From positions 744,001 through 808,000 of the forward strand of contig JACJXW010000004.1 of the NCBI GenBank assembly GCA_020636405.1: a DNA stretch of 64,000 nucleotides, given 5' to 3'. Under the pieces are notes generated by a model. The model searched no databases and had not been told where the DNA came from. It saw nothing but the letters and a program-made list of their open reading frames with translations. Positions 35,056-44,929 of this stretch are shown here, one piece after another. Origin of the DNA: Lewinellaceae bacterium. Lineage in GTDB: Bacteria; Bacteroidota; Bacteroidia; Chitinophagales; Saprospiraceae. Numbering within the stretch: position 1 is the first letter of the stretch; the number at the start of each line of letters is the position of its first letter. The position numbers and the translations under genes are program-made.

Positions 35056-36765
35056 TTAATTTCCTACGGCCCTTCCGTCAAAGTCCCGGGAATCAGCAGT
35101 GCCATAGATCAATCCCTTCTCCTGGTCGATGAAGATGCCCATTGCGGAGCCCTGTTCACCGCGGAAGCGTACGCGGTGGCCCATCATTTCATAAAGGCGG
35201 CGCGTGTCCGGGGAGATCGAGAACTCTTCGAAGGAGGTGACGTCCGGAAGCCATTGATGATGGATCCGCCCGGCTTCGATGGCCTGTCCAATATTCATTC
35301 CGTGGTCAATTACATTGAGCACCACCTGTAAAACCGTATTGATGATGGTTCGGCCGCCCGGGCTGCCGATCACCAGGACAGGTTTTCCACCCCGGGCAAC
35401 GATGGTGGGCGTCATACTGGAAAGCATGCGTTTTTCAGGCGCCACCAGGTTGGGCTTCGTGCCGATCTGCCCCCGGGTATTGGTCACGCCGGGAACCGGG
35501 TTGAAATCCCCCATCTCGTTATTGAGCAGAAAACCGGCCCCTTCCACCACCAGCCGCGAGCCATAACCATATTCCAGGGTATAAGTTAAAGAAACCGCAT
35601 TCCCTTCCTGATCGACGACAGAAAAGTGGGTCGTTTCTTCGCTTTCGGCCACCATCAGAGCCTGATTAAACCGGGAAGAGTCGCTGGGGGAAGCCATAAA
35701 CAGGCCGATGGTATTCCGGAGCGTTTCCGCATGATCTTTGGAAATGAGCTGTTCAACGGGCATATCGGGATTGAAGAGCGGGTCGCCGAGGTACTGCGCC
35801 CGGTCGGCATAAGCCCGGCGCATGGCCTCTGTGAGCAGGTGCAAGTATAGGGCTGAATTGTGGCCGGCTTCCTTGAGGTTGAAGCCTTCCAGGATATTCA
35901 GCATTTCCACCAGGGCCACGCCTCCGGAACTGGGAGGGGCCATGGCATAGATGTCATAACCGCGGTAGGCGCCGTGAATGGGTTCCTGCTCGGCCGCCTC
36001 GTATTTTTCCAGGTCTTTTTCCGTGATGATCCCGCCGTGTTTGCGCATGAAATCGGCGATCAGGCGGGCGGTCTCTCCCTTGTAAAAACCATCCCGGCCG
36101 TCGCGCTGGATGCGCTTCAAGGTAGCCGCCAGATCGGGCTGTTTCCACAATTCCCCCGGCTCGTACAGGCCCGTGCCTTTTTTCAGGAAAGCCTTCTTTG
36201 CTGCCTCGTACTCCGGGCCTTCTACCTGTTGGTAAAACCGCAAGATGCCCTGCATCGCCCAGGTAGAGGGAAATCCCTGTTCCGCCAGTTCAATGGCGGG
36301 CTGCACCAGTTCCGGCCAGGGCTTGCTGCCGAGGCGCTGGTGGGCCAGCCACAACCCGGCTACCGTGCCGGGGACGCCTACGGAGAGGGGGCCGTCGTGG
36401 TTTGTATTATCTCTGATGTTCCCGTTTTCGTCCAGATACATATCGGCAGTTGCCGCTAGGGGGGCCTTTTCCCGGAAATTGAAGGAGGTGACTTTCCCTT
36501 CGGCGCCGTGGTACACCAGAAAGCCGCCGCCGCCAATATTGCCGGCGGACGGCAGGGTGACGGCCAGGGCAAAGGCCGTACCGATGGCCGCATCGACGGC
36601 GTTGCCTCCATCCGCGAGGATCTGCTGGCCTACCTGAGAAGCCAGATAGTGGCTGCTGACAACCATACCCTTTCGGGCCGGGGCAGGGGTGCGGCCGCTT
36701 TGGGCTGACAGGCTAAATGAGATCAGAAGGAACAAAAGAATGAAGGATAAGGAGAAATTTCGCAT
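35056..36765 (-). CDS. ggt: Gamma-glutamyltransferase
   Basis: Cleaves gamma-glutamyl bonds, for example of glutathione, outside the cytoplasm. I use ATG 36765 (569 aa) because a signal peptide, MRNFSLSFILLFLLISFSLS, begins there; the 61 upstream codons fall in a repeat-like intergenic element. The large-subunit motifs include GGNAVDAAIGTAFALAVTLP and GNIGGGGFLVYHG. The autoprocessing and catalytic Thr is Thr379 in ETTHFSVVDQ. The small subunit follows, with GSRLVVEGAGFLLNNEMGDF and MLSSMTPTIV. A -7 box, TATTTTTG, lies 22 nt before the start. It lies 64 bp upstream of the DUF4838 gene on the same strand. Confidence 0.93.
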   Translation of the reverse strand: MRNFSLSFILLFLLISFSLSAQSGRTPAPARKGMVVSSHYLASQVGQQILADGGNAVDAAIGTAFALAVTLPSAGNIGGGGFLVYHGAEGKVTSFNFREKAPLAATADMYLDENGNIRDNTNHDGPLSVGVPGTVAGLWLAHQRLGSKPWPELVQPAIELAEQGFPSTWAMQGILRFYQQVEGPEYEAAKKAFLKKGTGLYEPGELWKQPDLAATLKRIQRDGRDGFYKGETARLIADFMRKHGGIITEKDLEKYEAAEQEPIHGAYRGYDIYAMAPPSSGGVALVEMLNILEGFNLKEAGHNSALYLHLLTEAMRRAYADRAQYLGDPLFNPDMPVEQLISKDHAETLRNTIGLFMASPSDSSRFNQALMVAESEETTHFSVVDQEGNAVSLTYTLEYGYGSRLVVEGAGFLLNNEMGDFNPVPGVTNTRGQIGTKPNLVAPEKRMLSSMTPTIVARGGKPVLVIGSPGGRTIINTVLQVVLNVIDHGMNIGQAIEAGRIHHQWLPDVTSFEEFSISPDTRRLYEMMGHRVRFRGEQGSAMGIFIDQEKGLIYGTADSRDFDGRAVGN

Positions 36766-36786
36766 AGGGCGGAAAATTGGTTGGCC

Positions 36787-36794
36787 CAAAAATA
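36787..36794 (-). promoter_or_regulatory. Possible -7 promoter element of ggt
   Basis: TATTTTTG on the minus strand fits TAnnTTTG and sits 22 nt before the ATG. No -33 TTTG was found at the usual distance, so support is partial. Confidence 0.4.
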
Positions 36795-36840
36795 AGAAAT
36801 AACCGAACATCGTACATCGCCCTGGGGTGGACTCCTGACA

Positions 36841-37310
36841 TCGAACGGTCTTTTCGCGTAAGGCGAGGGCGAGTTCCGGGGCACTCGTTTCGCTGATGCC
36901 AGGAGGGCAGCCCCTTTGGGCCGGGAACTTCCCCTTTGTACACTGCACATTCCTGTTCTGCTTCGCTCCAAGAAAGCCGTTTGCACTTTTTTGTCGCGCA
37001 AAAAAGTGCTGTGCCGGTTTCCGGATTTAAGCGGGGCCACGGCACTTCGCCTGAAGTGCCGTGGCCTTGGTTTCGCAGGTTGTCGGCTACTGGCAGGAAA
37101 CCGCCAAGGCACGTTCCTTGCCCTCAACAGCAGGAAACGGCCCTGTTGTCCTTGTTTTCTTCCAAAGGCTTTCCTTTGGGGAAAAAGGGCGCTTGTGGCC
37201 GCTTGGGAGCTGTCCATTGCCCGGTGGTAGCTGCCGGGCAGGAGCTCCTGGCAGTGCCCCAAAAAGTCGCCCTGGAACTAGGCCCTTTTGTTACGCGAAA
37301 GGACCGTCGA
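36841..37310. mobile_element. 470-bp non-coding element with inverted termini (MITE-like)
   Basis: The left end (36841-36861, TCGAACGGTCTTTTCGCGTA) and the right end read on the other strand (37310-37291, TCGACGGTCCTTTCGCGTAA) match except for one gap and one substitution. The similarity continues inward in blocks (AGGGC, AGTTCC, GGGGCACT, GCCAGGAG) on both sides. Inside are two perfect hairpins: arms 36983-36993/36999-37009 with a TCGCG loop, and arms 37035-37048/37053-37066 with a GCCT loop. No transposase is present. A non-autonomous mobile element is the likely reading. Confidence 0.55.
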
Positions 37311-37346
37311 ACATCCAACATCGAAAATCGAACATCCAAAACCGCG

Positions 37347-40046
37347 TTAGTTCACCTCCAGGATACCCCTCAGCCGGATATCTTTTGAAGAAGCTCCTAT
37401 CATCACCCGGAATGTTCCGGGTTCTACTACCCGCTGCATCTCTTTATTGAGCATGCTCAACTCTGCCGGGCCCAGTTCAAAGGTAATGGATCTTTGCTCA
37501 CCGGCTCCCAGAGCAATGCGCTGGAACCCTTTCAGTTCTTTAACCGGTTGGGAAACAGAAGCCAGTTCATCCCGTATGTACAGCTGCACGACTTCATCGC
37601 CGGCCACCTGTCCGGTGTTCTTTACGGAACAGGTGACGGCCACGGTTTCCTTCCTGCCGATGGGATTTTTTTGGAAGGTCAGATCCGAATATTCAAAAGA
37701 GGTATAGCTCAATCCGTAGCCGAAAGGGAACAGCGGTTGCCCGGTGAGGTTGTAATAATCGTCGCCCCGGCCGGTCGGCTTGTGATTGTAATACAAGGGG
37801 CACTGTCCTTCGTGTACCGGGAAGGTGATGGGGAGCCTCCCCGCCGGGCTTTCTTTGCCGAACAGGATGTCCGCCAGGGCATGGCCGCCGTTCTCACCCG
37901 GATACCAGGCCAGGAGGATGCCGTCCACTTCGTCCATCCAGCTGGACATCGTAATGGCGCTTCCCCCGATCAGCACCACAACGGTTGGCTTGCCGGTAGC
38001 CGCTACGGCCCTGATCAGCGCTTCCTGGCGGCCGGGCAGCCCCAGCAGTGCGCGATCCTGGAACTCGCCCTCGTGAATGCCGGCAACGATAACCGCCACC
38101 TCGCTTTCCCGGGCGGCTTCCACCGCCTCATCGATCTGTCGGCGCCAGTTGTCTTCAACCGTATTGTCCCAAACCAGTTTTAGCCTGGCGTTACCCTCGG
38201 GTTCGAAGAACTCCAGTTGCAGGTTGTATTCCCGGCCGGCTTCAAAAGCAAAATCCTCAAGCAGGGCCCGGTGGGATTGCTTTTTCCAATTGTCGATCAG
38301 CAGTTTTCCATCCAGGTAAAGACGGTAGCCGTCATTGCCCTCCACGCCGATCTTGTAGGTGCCTGTCCCGGGAGCTTTAAGCGTGCCCGACCACCGCACC
38401 GAGTACCAATCGTAGGCCAGGGTAGGGTGGGGCGAAAAGAGCGTCCATCCGAACTGCACTTTTTCGTCGATGCGGCTCACCCTGGGGTTTCCTTCCAGAT
38501 GGATATTGTCAAAATATTCTCCTTTTAGGCCTGGAACAGTTTTCCCGTTATCCAGAGTGGAGAGGTATTCCGGCGCGATCGTTTCATAAGGCACATCGTG
38601 GAGGGGTACTCCAGGAGCATAGGCTATTTTGTCTTCCCCGATCATCCGGCCGGCCCCGTCATAGATGGATACGACGTTATTGCCGGGGCCGCTGTATCCG
38701 CCCAGCCGGCCGGCTTTGGCATCGAAACCGATGAGCGCCAGTTTTTTTATGGATCTGTCAAGCGGCAGAACCTGGCCCTTATTCTGCAAAAGCACCATCG
38801 ATTTGGCGGCAGCTGTCCGTGCCAGTTCCCGGTGGTTCTCATGTCCGTTCCAGAATGCCGCTTTTTCGGGAGCCGTATAGGGATCTTCAAATAAACCCAG
38901 TTCAAATTTGGCGCTCAAGACCCGGCGCACCGCATCGTCAATTGCCTTCTGATCCACTATGCCGTTCCGGAAGGCTTCCCAGAATAGGGGATAATGCGCG
39001 TAAGCCGTCTGAAAGAGTACATCCAGCCCGCCTTCTACGGCATCTTCTGTGGCTTCCGGATAATCGGCGGCGGTGAAGTGCAGGACATTGGCGCCGCCGG
39101 TAGCGCCAGCATCGGAGATGACAAAACCCTTGAACCCCCATTCTTCTTTCAGTTTCCGGCGCAACAGCCATTCATTCGAGGTACAGGGCGTGCCGTCCAG
39201 TGAATTGTAGGCGGTCATCACCGACCGGGCGCCGGCCAGGGTGAAGGCTGCTTTAAAAGCCGGAAAGTAGGCCTCCTCCAGAAGGCGCTCGTTGTACTGG
39301 ATGGGATAGCTATCGCGGCCGCCCGCGCCGACATTCGCTACGAAGTGTTTGGGTGTGGTGATGACGCCGGCATTTTCAAAGGAACGGATGAAGGCCACGG
39401 CCATCTGCGTAGTGAGGTGGGGGTCTTCTCCGTAGGTTTCCTCGGTGCGCCCCCAGCGGACATCGCGGGCGATGTTCAATACCGGAGAAAGGATCTGGCG
39501 AATGCCTCTGGACCGGGCCTCGAGGGCGATGGCGCGCCCAACTTCGCCCACCAGGGCCGTATCCCAGGTGGCTGCCAGAGCGATCGCCTGGGGGAAGGCC
39601 GTCGCCCCGTCGCGCACCAGCCCGTGCAGGGCTTCGTCAAAGGGGATGATGGGGATGCCCAGGCGGGTTTCTTCCACGAAGTAGCGCTGGATCTCATTGA
39701 TCAGATCCGCCGCCTCCCGGGCGGAGCCGGAAGGGCCGTATTCCAGCAGTTGCCCGGCCGCTTCCGCCTGTTTGCCTTTGGCCGCCACCTGAAATCCGAA
39801 AATGCCGTTTTTATACCGCTCCTTGCCGTCGCTCAGGTCCCCGGGGATCATAAATAGCTGCCAGAACTTTTCTTCCGGCGTCATTCTACCCAGCAGGTCC
39901 TCCACCCGTTCTTCAACGGGAAGAGCGGGATCCTTGTATGGAAAGCCCTTTTGCCCGGCTACAGACAGGGCATATACCGTTAAAATGCCGGTGAACAGGA
40001 ATCGGGCAATCGGCCTGAGATGGGGAAAGGAAAGGTTTTTCAACAT
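37347..40046 (-). CDS. Secreted beta-glucosidase-type GH3 enzyme with PA14 insert
   Basis: An 899-aa exo-acting glycosidase. The signal region is MLKNLSFPHLRPIARFLFTG to SVAGQ. The GH3 barrel begins at YKDPALPVEERVEDLLGRMT and has GIPIIPFDEALHG, NIARDVRWGRTEETYGEDP and KHFVANVGAGG. The nucleophile is Asp312 in GFVISDAGA. The alpha/beta sandwich domain is interrupted by a PA14 domain at about 510-640 (GLKGEYFDN, then GNDGYRLYLDGKLLIDNW), as in many GH3 enzymes that act on beta-glucans or beta-glucosides. A fibronectin III-like domain ends the protein. The exact substrate is not readable. It lies 100 bp after the GH97 gene on the same strand. Confidence 0.93.
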   Translation of the reverse strand: MLKNLSFPHLRPIARFLFTGILTVYALSVAGQKGFPYKDPALPVEERVEDLLGRMTPEEKFWQLFMIPGDLSDGKERYKNGIFGFQVAAKGKQAEAAGQLLEYGPSGSAREAADLINEIQRYFVEETRLGIPIIPFDEALHGLVRDGATAFPQAIALAATWDTALVGEVGRAIALEARSRGIRQILSPVLNIARDVRWGRTEETYGEDPHLTTQMAVAFIRSFENAGVITTPKHFVANVGAGGRDSYPIQYNERLLEEAYFPAFKAAFTLAGARSVMTAYNSLDGTPCTSNEWLLRRKLKEEWGFKGFVISDAGATGGANVLHFTAADYPEATEDAVEGGLDVLFQTAYAHYPLFWEAFRNGIVDQKAIDDAVRRVLSAKFELGLFEDPYTAPEKAAFWNGHENHRELARTAAAKSMVLLQNKGQVLPLDRSIKKLALIGFDAKAGRLGGYSGPGNNVVSIYDGAGRMIGEDKIAYAPGVPLHDVPYETIAPEYLSTLDNGKTVPGLKGEYFDNIHLEGNPRVSRIDEKVQFGWTLFSPHPTLAYDWYSVRWSGTLKAPGTGTYKIGVEGNDGYRLYLDGKLLIDNWKKQSHRALLEDFAFEAGREYNLQLEFFEPEGNARLKLVWDNTVEDNWRRQIDEAVEAARESEVAVIVAGIHEGEFQDRALLGLPGRQEALIRAVAATGKPTVVVLIGGSAITMSSWMDEVDGILLAWYPGENGGHALADILFGKESPAGRLPITFPVHEGQCPLYYNHKPTGRGDDYYNLTGQPLFPFGYGLSYTSFEYSDLTFQKNPIGRKETVAVTCSVKNTGQVAGDEVVQLYIRDELASVSQPVKELKGFQRIALGAGEQRSITFELGPAELSMLNKEMQRVVEPGTFRVMIGASSKDIRLRGILEVN

Positions 40047-40146
40047 TTTCTAGCGGGTTCTTATCCGTCGTTCTGGAGCATACTTTTTTCTTTGCCTCGT
40101 GTCCATTTAACCTCTATACCTCCAGTATCATTTTAAGACGGGTTGG

Positions 40147-42102
40147 TTACCTGGAAAGGATAGCTGCCCATCCTCCGCCGGGCGCCATTTTTACGGTTAT
40201 TTTCGAATTTCTGTCCACTGCCAGCGTTTCCTTTTCGTAGTCTTCCGCAAACCTGTCCGCATTGGCCCCATCCTTATACACCTCCATGATATAGGGCCCT
40301 TCACCCAGGAAGGAGAGGCTCAGTTCCAGTTCCCGCGGATCCCAGTCGGCCATTGCACCCAGATACCATTTGTCGCCTTTTCTTCTTGCCAAAGCAATAT
40401 AGTGGCCCACTGACCCGTGAAGCACTATAGTCTCATCCCAGACCGTAGGGATCTTAACGATGAAGTCGACTGTTTCCTGCTCTTTGTAGTATCTCGACGG
40501 TGATTCGCAAAGCATTTGCAAGGGAGCTTCATAGACCACGTACATGGCAACCTGGTGAGCGCGGGTGCCGAGGCTCATCGGACGCTCAAAGCTGACCGCG
40601 AAATTGGCCTCCTGTGCGTTGGCCATGGCGCCGGGCGTATAATCCATCGGGCCCGCTGCCATTCGAATGAACGGGAGGTTGACATTGTGTCCGGGCGTAA
40701 TGTCCTTACTCCATTTATTGTTTTCGCTACCCTTTACGCCTTCATAGTTGATCACATTCGGATACATCCTGCTCAACCCGGAAGGTTTGAATGCGCCATG
40801 AAAATCGACCAACAACTCAAGCCGGGCGCATTCCCTGGCGATACGCTCATAAGAGCTGACCATATACTGGTCATTGCGTTGCATAAAATCTATCTTGACT
40901 CCTTTTACCCCCCAGCTTTTGTAGGTTTCAAGGATCTGGACGAGGTTGGCGTCAAGCGGCTTCCACAACACCCACAGTATCAATTCTACCCCTTTTTCTT
41001 TTCCATACCTGATCAGTTCGGGTACATCCATGTCCGGGTTGAAATCGAGGATCTCGGTGGTCGATTTCGTCCACCCCTCGTCCAGGATCACATATTCTAT
41101 TCCGTTGGCCGCGGCAAAATCGATGAAATATTTATAAGTAGCAGTGTTAAGTCCCGATTTGAAGCCCACCCCATAAATATTGTTGGCGTTGTACCAATCC
41201 CATGCTACTTTGCCCGGCCTGATCCATTTTGTGTTCTCAATGGCCTGAGGCCTGGACAATTGAAAGGACAGGTTGCTTTCCACGAAAGTGCGGTCATCGT
41301 CGCTTATGATAAAAAGCCTCCAGGGATATGCCCGTTCTCCGGATACTTCGGCGATATAATCCGCTTGTTTTGTAATCGTCTGATTCCGGTCCGGTTCCCC
41401 CTTACGGTCTACTGCTTCCAGGACAAATTTCGGAAAGATGGCATCTACAGTGGTGTTCCCATTCCCTCTCAAGAACATACCCGGATAATCATGAAGGGCG
41501 GTTTCTGTAAACAGGGCCTTGGCATTATCGGTAATGAAAAGTACGGGCAGGCTGCAAAACTCATTGGAGGATATTTCGGCCAGAGACTTGTCCAGATAGA
41601 GGCGCTCGTTATGGGAATACATGGATTCTTCCTGAGGGAAAAGAGACCGGGCCCCAGCGGGAAACGTCAGAGATACTTGTTCTGATAGCACATTCCGCTT
41701 GCCTTTGCCCTCATCGACAAATTGATAAGCGACCCCGTCATTGTATGCCCGAAAGTACAGTTGATATCCTTCTTTGAAGGTAAGGGTTAGTTGTACGAAT
41801 TCATCCCTGATCTCCGCATCCTTGTAGGGTACCGCCGGATAGATCATGGAGGAAAAGCTGTTCTCGGAATGTTCTTTGAGCTGTGGATATGCGCCAAAAT
41901 CCGGCCCGGAAGAGAAATCCATTCCTACTTCCGCTTTTTCTATTATCACCTTTCCGTCGAGGGATGCAGACCATGAGATCCCCTCTCCAATGCGAACGGC
42001 AAGCTGAATACGCCCATCGGGGGATTTGAGCTCAAAGCTCTGGGCATAGGCCGGTTGAACCCATAGCAATAAGCAAAACCAGAAAAAAATATGCTTATTC
42101 AT
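40147..42102 (-). CDS. GH97 alpha-glucosidase/alpha-galactosidase family protein
   Basis: A 651-aa secreted glycosidase (signal peptide KHIFFWFCLLLWVQPAYA). The N-terminal beta-sandwich is followed by a TIM barrel with KVAWDWYNANNIYGVGF, YVILDEGWTKST, GVKIDFMQRNDQYMV and NYEGVKGSENNKWS. The last of these carries Glu residues that bind calcium and assist catalysis in SusB-type GH97 enzymes. Family members are either inverting alpha-glucosidases or retaining alpha-galactosidases; the choice needs an alignment at the nucleophile position. It precedes GH3 by 100 bp and follows the katG terminator, so GH97-GH3 may be one transcript. No SusC/D genes accompany it. Confidence 0.9.
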   Translation of the reverse strand: MNKHIFFWFCLLLWVQPAYAQSFELKSPDGRIQLAVRIGEGISWSASLDGKVIIEKAEVGMDFSSGPDFGAYPQLKEHSENSFSSMIYPAVPYKDAEIRDEFVQLTLTFKEGYQLYFRAYNDGVAYQFVDEGKGKRNVLSEQVSLTFPAGARSLFPQEESMYSHNERLYLDKSLAEISSNEFCSLPVLFITDNAKALFTETALHDYPGMFLRGNGNTTVDAIFPKFVLEAVDRKGEPDRNQTITKQADYIAEVSGERAYPWRLFIISDDDRTFVESNLSFQLSRPQAIENTKWIRPGKVAWDWYNANNIYGVGFKSGLNTATYKYFIDFAAANGIEYVILDEGWTKSTTEILDFNPDMDVPELIRYGKEKGVELILWVLWKPLDANLVQILETYKSWGVKGVKIDFMQRNDQYMVSSYERIARECARLELLVDFHGAFKPSGLSRMYPNVINYEGVKGSENNKWSKDITPGHNVNLPFIRMAAGPMDYTPGAMANAQEANFAVSFERPMSLGTRAHQVAMYVVYEAPLQMLCESPSRYYKEQETVDFIVKIPTVWDETIVLHGSVGHYIALARRKGDKWYLGAMADWDPRELELSLSFLGEGPYIMEVYKDGANADRFAEDYEKETLAVDRNSKITVKMAPGGGWAAILSR

Positions 42103-42245
42103 TGGTTGCGGATTTTTCCGAATAAAAATATCATTTTAAACGGTTTATCCGGGGCCCGGGCATAGTTTTTGTGCATCCGGCTGCAAGAAATGCCGCATTC
42201 AAAAAGGAAAGGGCCGCTATTGGGCAACAGGAGTAATTCCAGGAC

Positions 42246-42275
42246 AAAAAAAGGCGGCCCGTTGCCAGGCCGCCT
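42246..42275 (-). terminator. Intrinsic terminator of katG
   Basis: On the minus strand an 8-bp perfect stem (AGGCGGCC and its complement, arms 42252-42259 and 42268-42275) with an 8-nt loop is followed by a run of seven T. It lies 60 nt after the katG stop codon. Confidence 0.85.
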
Positions 42276-42334
42276 ATCAACACAAAATAACTTTGTAACC
42301 ACTTCTACAGCAATGCTGCTGTGCGGCGCTGAAT

Positions 42335-44584
42335 TCAGGCCAGGTCGAAGCGGTCGAGATTCATTACTTTAGTCCATGCCGCCACAAAGTCCTGTACGAA
42401 CTTCTTCTGGGAGTCGGCACATCCGTACACTTCAGCCAGTGCCCGGAGTTCTGAGTTCGAACCGAAGATGAGGTCGACACGGGTGCCGGACCACTTGAGT
42501 TCGCCCGTACCACGATCACGGCCCTCAAACACGTCCTGTGCCTCAGAAACGGCATTCCACGTGGTGCCCAAGTCGAGCAGGTTGACGAAGAAGTCGTTGG
42601 TGAGCGCTTCAGGGCGTTTGGTGAAAACACCGTGTTTGGACTGGTCGAAGTTCGTGTTGAGGACGCGCATACCGCCGACAAGAACGGTCATCTCCGGTGC
42701 GGTCAGCGTCAACAGTTGCGCCTTGTCAACCAGCATCTCCTCTGCCGGTACGGTGTATCTGGCCTTCTTGTAGTTGCGGAACCCGTCGGCAACCGGCTCG
42801 AGGACGGCGAAGGATTCCACGTCGGTTTGCTCCTGTGTCGCGTCGGTACGGCCCGGTGTGAAGGGCACCGTCACATCATGGCCGGCATTTTTTGCAGCCT
42901 TTTCTATACCCGCGCAACCGGCAAGAACGATCAGGTCGGCGAGCGAAACCTGCTTACCACCGGACTGCGCGCTGTTGAACGCGGCCTGGATGCCTTCGAG
43001 CGTCTCCAGTACTTTCGCCAGTTGAGTCGGATTGTTGACTTCCCAATACTTCTGCGGGGCAAGGCGGATGCGTGCGCCGTTCGCGCCACCGCGCTTGTCG
43101 GAGCCACGGAACGTTGAAGCTGAAGCCCAGGCGGTGGATACCAGCTGGGACACAGATAGCCCTGAAGCCAGGATTTTGTCCTTCAGCGCCGCGATGTCCT
43201 GCTCGTCGATCAGTTTATGGGTAACGGCCGGGACCGGGTCTTGCCAGATCAGCTCTTCCGAAGGCACCTCCGGGCCGAGATAACGGGCACGGGGCCCCAT
43301 ATCGCGGTGGGTCAGTTTGAACCATGCCCGGGCGAACGCGTCTGCGAACTCATCCGGGTTTTCGTAGAAATGCCTTGAAATTTTTTCGTAAGCAGGGTCG
43401 AACCGCAGGGAAAGGTCGGTCGTCAGCATGAATGGAGCGTGGTGTTTTGACGGGTCGTGGGCGTCCGGTACGGTACCGGCGCCGGCGCCCCCTTTCGGCC
43501 GCCACTGGTGTGCTCCGGCCGGGCTCTTGGTCAGTTCCCATTCGTAGCCGAACAGGTTCTCGAAGAAGTTATTGCTCCACTTTGTTGGGGTGGTGGTCCA
43601 TGCGCCTTCGAGGCCGCTGGTAATCGTATTGCCTGCGTTACCGCTGCCGAAGGTATTCTTCCATCCCATGCTTTGCTCCTCGATGCCTGCGGCTGCAGGC
43701 TCCCTGCCAACGTACTTGCCCGGGTCGGCGGCGCCATGGGTTTTGCCGAAAGTGTGCCCGCCGGCGATGAGCGCGACGGTTTCATAGTCATTCATGGCCA
43801 TGCGGCCGAAGGTCTCGCGAATGTCCTTTGCCGCTGCGATCGGGTCGGGATTTCCGTTCGGGCCTTCCGGATTCACATAGATCAGGCCCATCTGAACGGC
43901 GGCCAGAGGATTCTCGAGTTCCCGGTCGCCGGAGTAACGCTTGTCTCCAAGCCACTCGCTTTCGGAACCCCAGTAGATATCTTCTTCCGGATGCCATACG
44001 TCCTCCCGTCCGCCGGCGAAGCCGAAGGTCTTGAAGCCCATCGACTCGAGAGCACAGTTGCCGGCGAGGATCATCAGGTCGGCCCAAGAGATTTTCTTGC
44101 CGTATTTCTGTTTGACCGGCCAGAGCAACAAGCGCGCCTTGTCGAGGTTGGCATTGTCCGGCCAACTGTTGAGCGGCGCAAAGCGCTGGGTGCCGGAGCC
44201 GGCGCCACCCCGCCCGTCGGCTATGCGGTAAGTGCCGGCGCTGTGCCATGCCATCCGGATGAAAAACGGCCCATAGTGGCCATAGTCGGCCGGCCACCAG
44301 TCCTGCGACTTGGTCATCAGGTCGAAGAGGTCTTTCTTGACGGCATCCAGGTCGAGGGACTTGAACTCCTCCGCGTAGTTGAACGCTTCATCCATAGGAT
44401 TGGAGAGGGAAGCGTGTTGGCGAAGGATGTTCAACTTCAACTGGTTGGGCCACCATTCGCGATTTGACGTGCCACCGCCTGCCATGCGCTTTAAAGCTCC
44501 ACTCATGAACGGGCACTTGCTTTCGCCGTTAACATCGTAACTGGCGCCGCTTGCTGATTTGTCTGCATTTTTATGATCTCCCAC
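42335..44584 (-). CDS. katG: Catalase-peroxidase
   Basis: A bifunctional haem enzyme that removes hydrogen peroxide, 749 aa. The start is GTG 44584. The distal haem site is visible in RMAWHSAGTYR (Arg, Trp, His), and the proximal His in GGHTFGKTHG. The Met-Tyr-Trp crosslink typical of KatG can be formed by that Trp, the Tyr in GLIYVNPEGP and the Met in EEQSMGWKN. Both the active N-terminal and the degenerate C-terminal peroxidase domains are complete. No signal peptide is present. A palindrome overlapping its -7 box suggests repression by a peroxide- or metal-sensing regulator. It has its own terminator and stands alone. Confidence 0.97.
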   Translation of the reverse strand: MGDHKNADKSASGASYDVNGESKCPFMSGALKRMAGGGTSNREWWPNQLKLNILRQHASLSNPMDEAFNYAEEFKSLDLDAVKKDLFDLMTKSQDWWPADYGHYGPFFIRMAWHSAGTYRIADGRGGAGSGTQRFAPLNSWPDNANLDKARLLLWPVKQKYGKKISWADLMILAGNCALESMGFKTFGFAGGREDVWHPEEDIYWGSESEWLGDKRYSGDRELENPLAAVQMGLIYVNPEGPNGNPDPIAAAKDIRETFGRMAMNDYETVALIAGGHTFGKTHGAADPGKYVGREPAAAGIEEQSMGWKNTFGSGNAGNTITSGLEGAWTTTPTKWSNNFFENLFGYEWELTKSPAGAHQWRPKGGAGAGTVPDAHDPSKHHAPFMLTTDLSLRFDPAYEKISRHFYENPDEFADAFARAWFKLTHRDMGPRARYLGPEVPSEELIWQDPVPAVTHKLIDEQDIAALKDKILASGLSVSQLVSTAWASASTFRGSDKRGGANGARIRLAPQKYWEVNNPTQLAKVLETLEGIQAAFNSAQSGGKQVSLADLIVLAGCAGIEKAAKNAGHDVTVPFTPGRTDATQEQTDVESFAVLEPVADGFRNYKKARYTVPAEEMLVDKAQLLTLTAPEMTVLVGGMRVLNTNFDQSKHGVFTKRPEALTNDFFVNLLDLGTTWNAVSEAQDVFEGRDRGTGELKWSGTRVDLIFGSNSELRALAEVYGCADSQKKFVQDFVAAWTKVMNLDRFDLA

Positions 44585-44602
44585 TTTTTCTATATTTTGA
44601 TT

Positions 44603-44625
44603 ATTTGGTTAATGGACCAAATTTA
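44603..44625 (-). promoter_or_regulatory. katG -7 element overlapped by a palindromic operator
   Basis: The perfect dyad ATTTGGT-6 nt-ACCAAAT spans 44603-44622. On the minus strand a -7 box TAAATTTG occupies 44625-44618, so the two overlap. A TTG at 44653-44651 is 25 nt away, longer than usual. The dyad could bind a PerR-, OxyR- or Fur-like regulator. Confidence 0.5.
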
Positions 44626-44929
44626 CGATAATATTTATTTATAAATTCTGCAATTTGTATTGATATTTTCTATCAGCTTATAAACAAAACTTATGCCTCG
44701 GGCTCGGCTCCGTGTCCTATTTCGGAGCGCACAGGGAGGAAAAAGAGTAAAGTCAAACAAAGCAGTGTCTGGAAAAAAACAGGTGTCGCCGTACATGGTC
44801 CAAAGTGAAGGGCTCTCTCTGGCTGTCGAAGCTTGGCGAAGGCATACAGCCCTGTTTTAATGAGAGAAGGCAAAGGAAGGGCTGAGGGCAGGGCGGGATA
44901 GACTTCTCGCCCTGGTGGGCCTACTACGC

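Larger units (their letters stand above)
36766..37346. other. Non-coding interval with a fold-back element
   Basis: A 581-bp gap between the GH3 gene and ggt. Nearly all of it is the inverted-terminal element listed at 36841-37310. Its right flank has short AACATCCAACATCGAA-type repeats at about 37312-37342. The short open frames here overlap in several frames and have no family character. Confidence 0.5.

Noticed and set aside
36766..36948. Longer N-terminus for gamma-glutamyltransferase
   Set aside because: The extra codons come from the ggt promoter region and the fold-back element; the signal peptide begins at ATG 36765.
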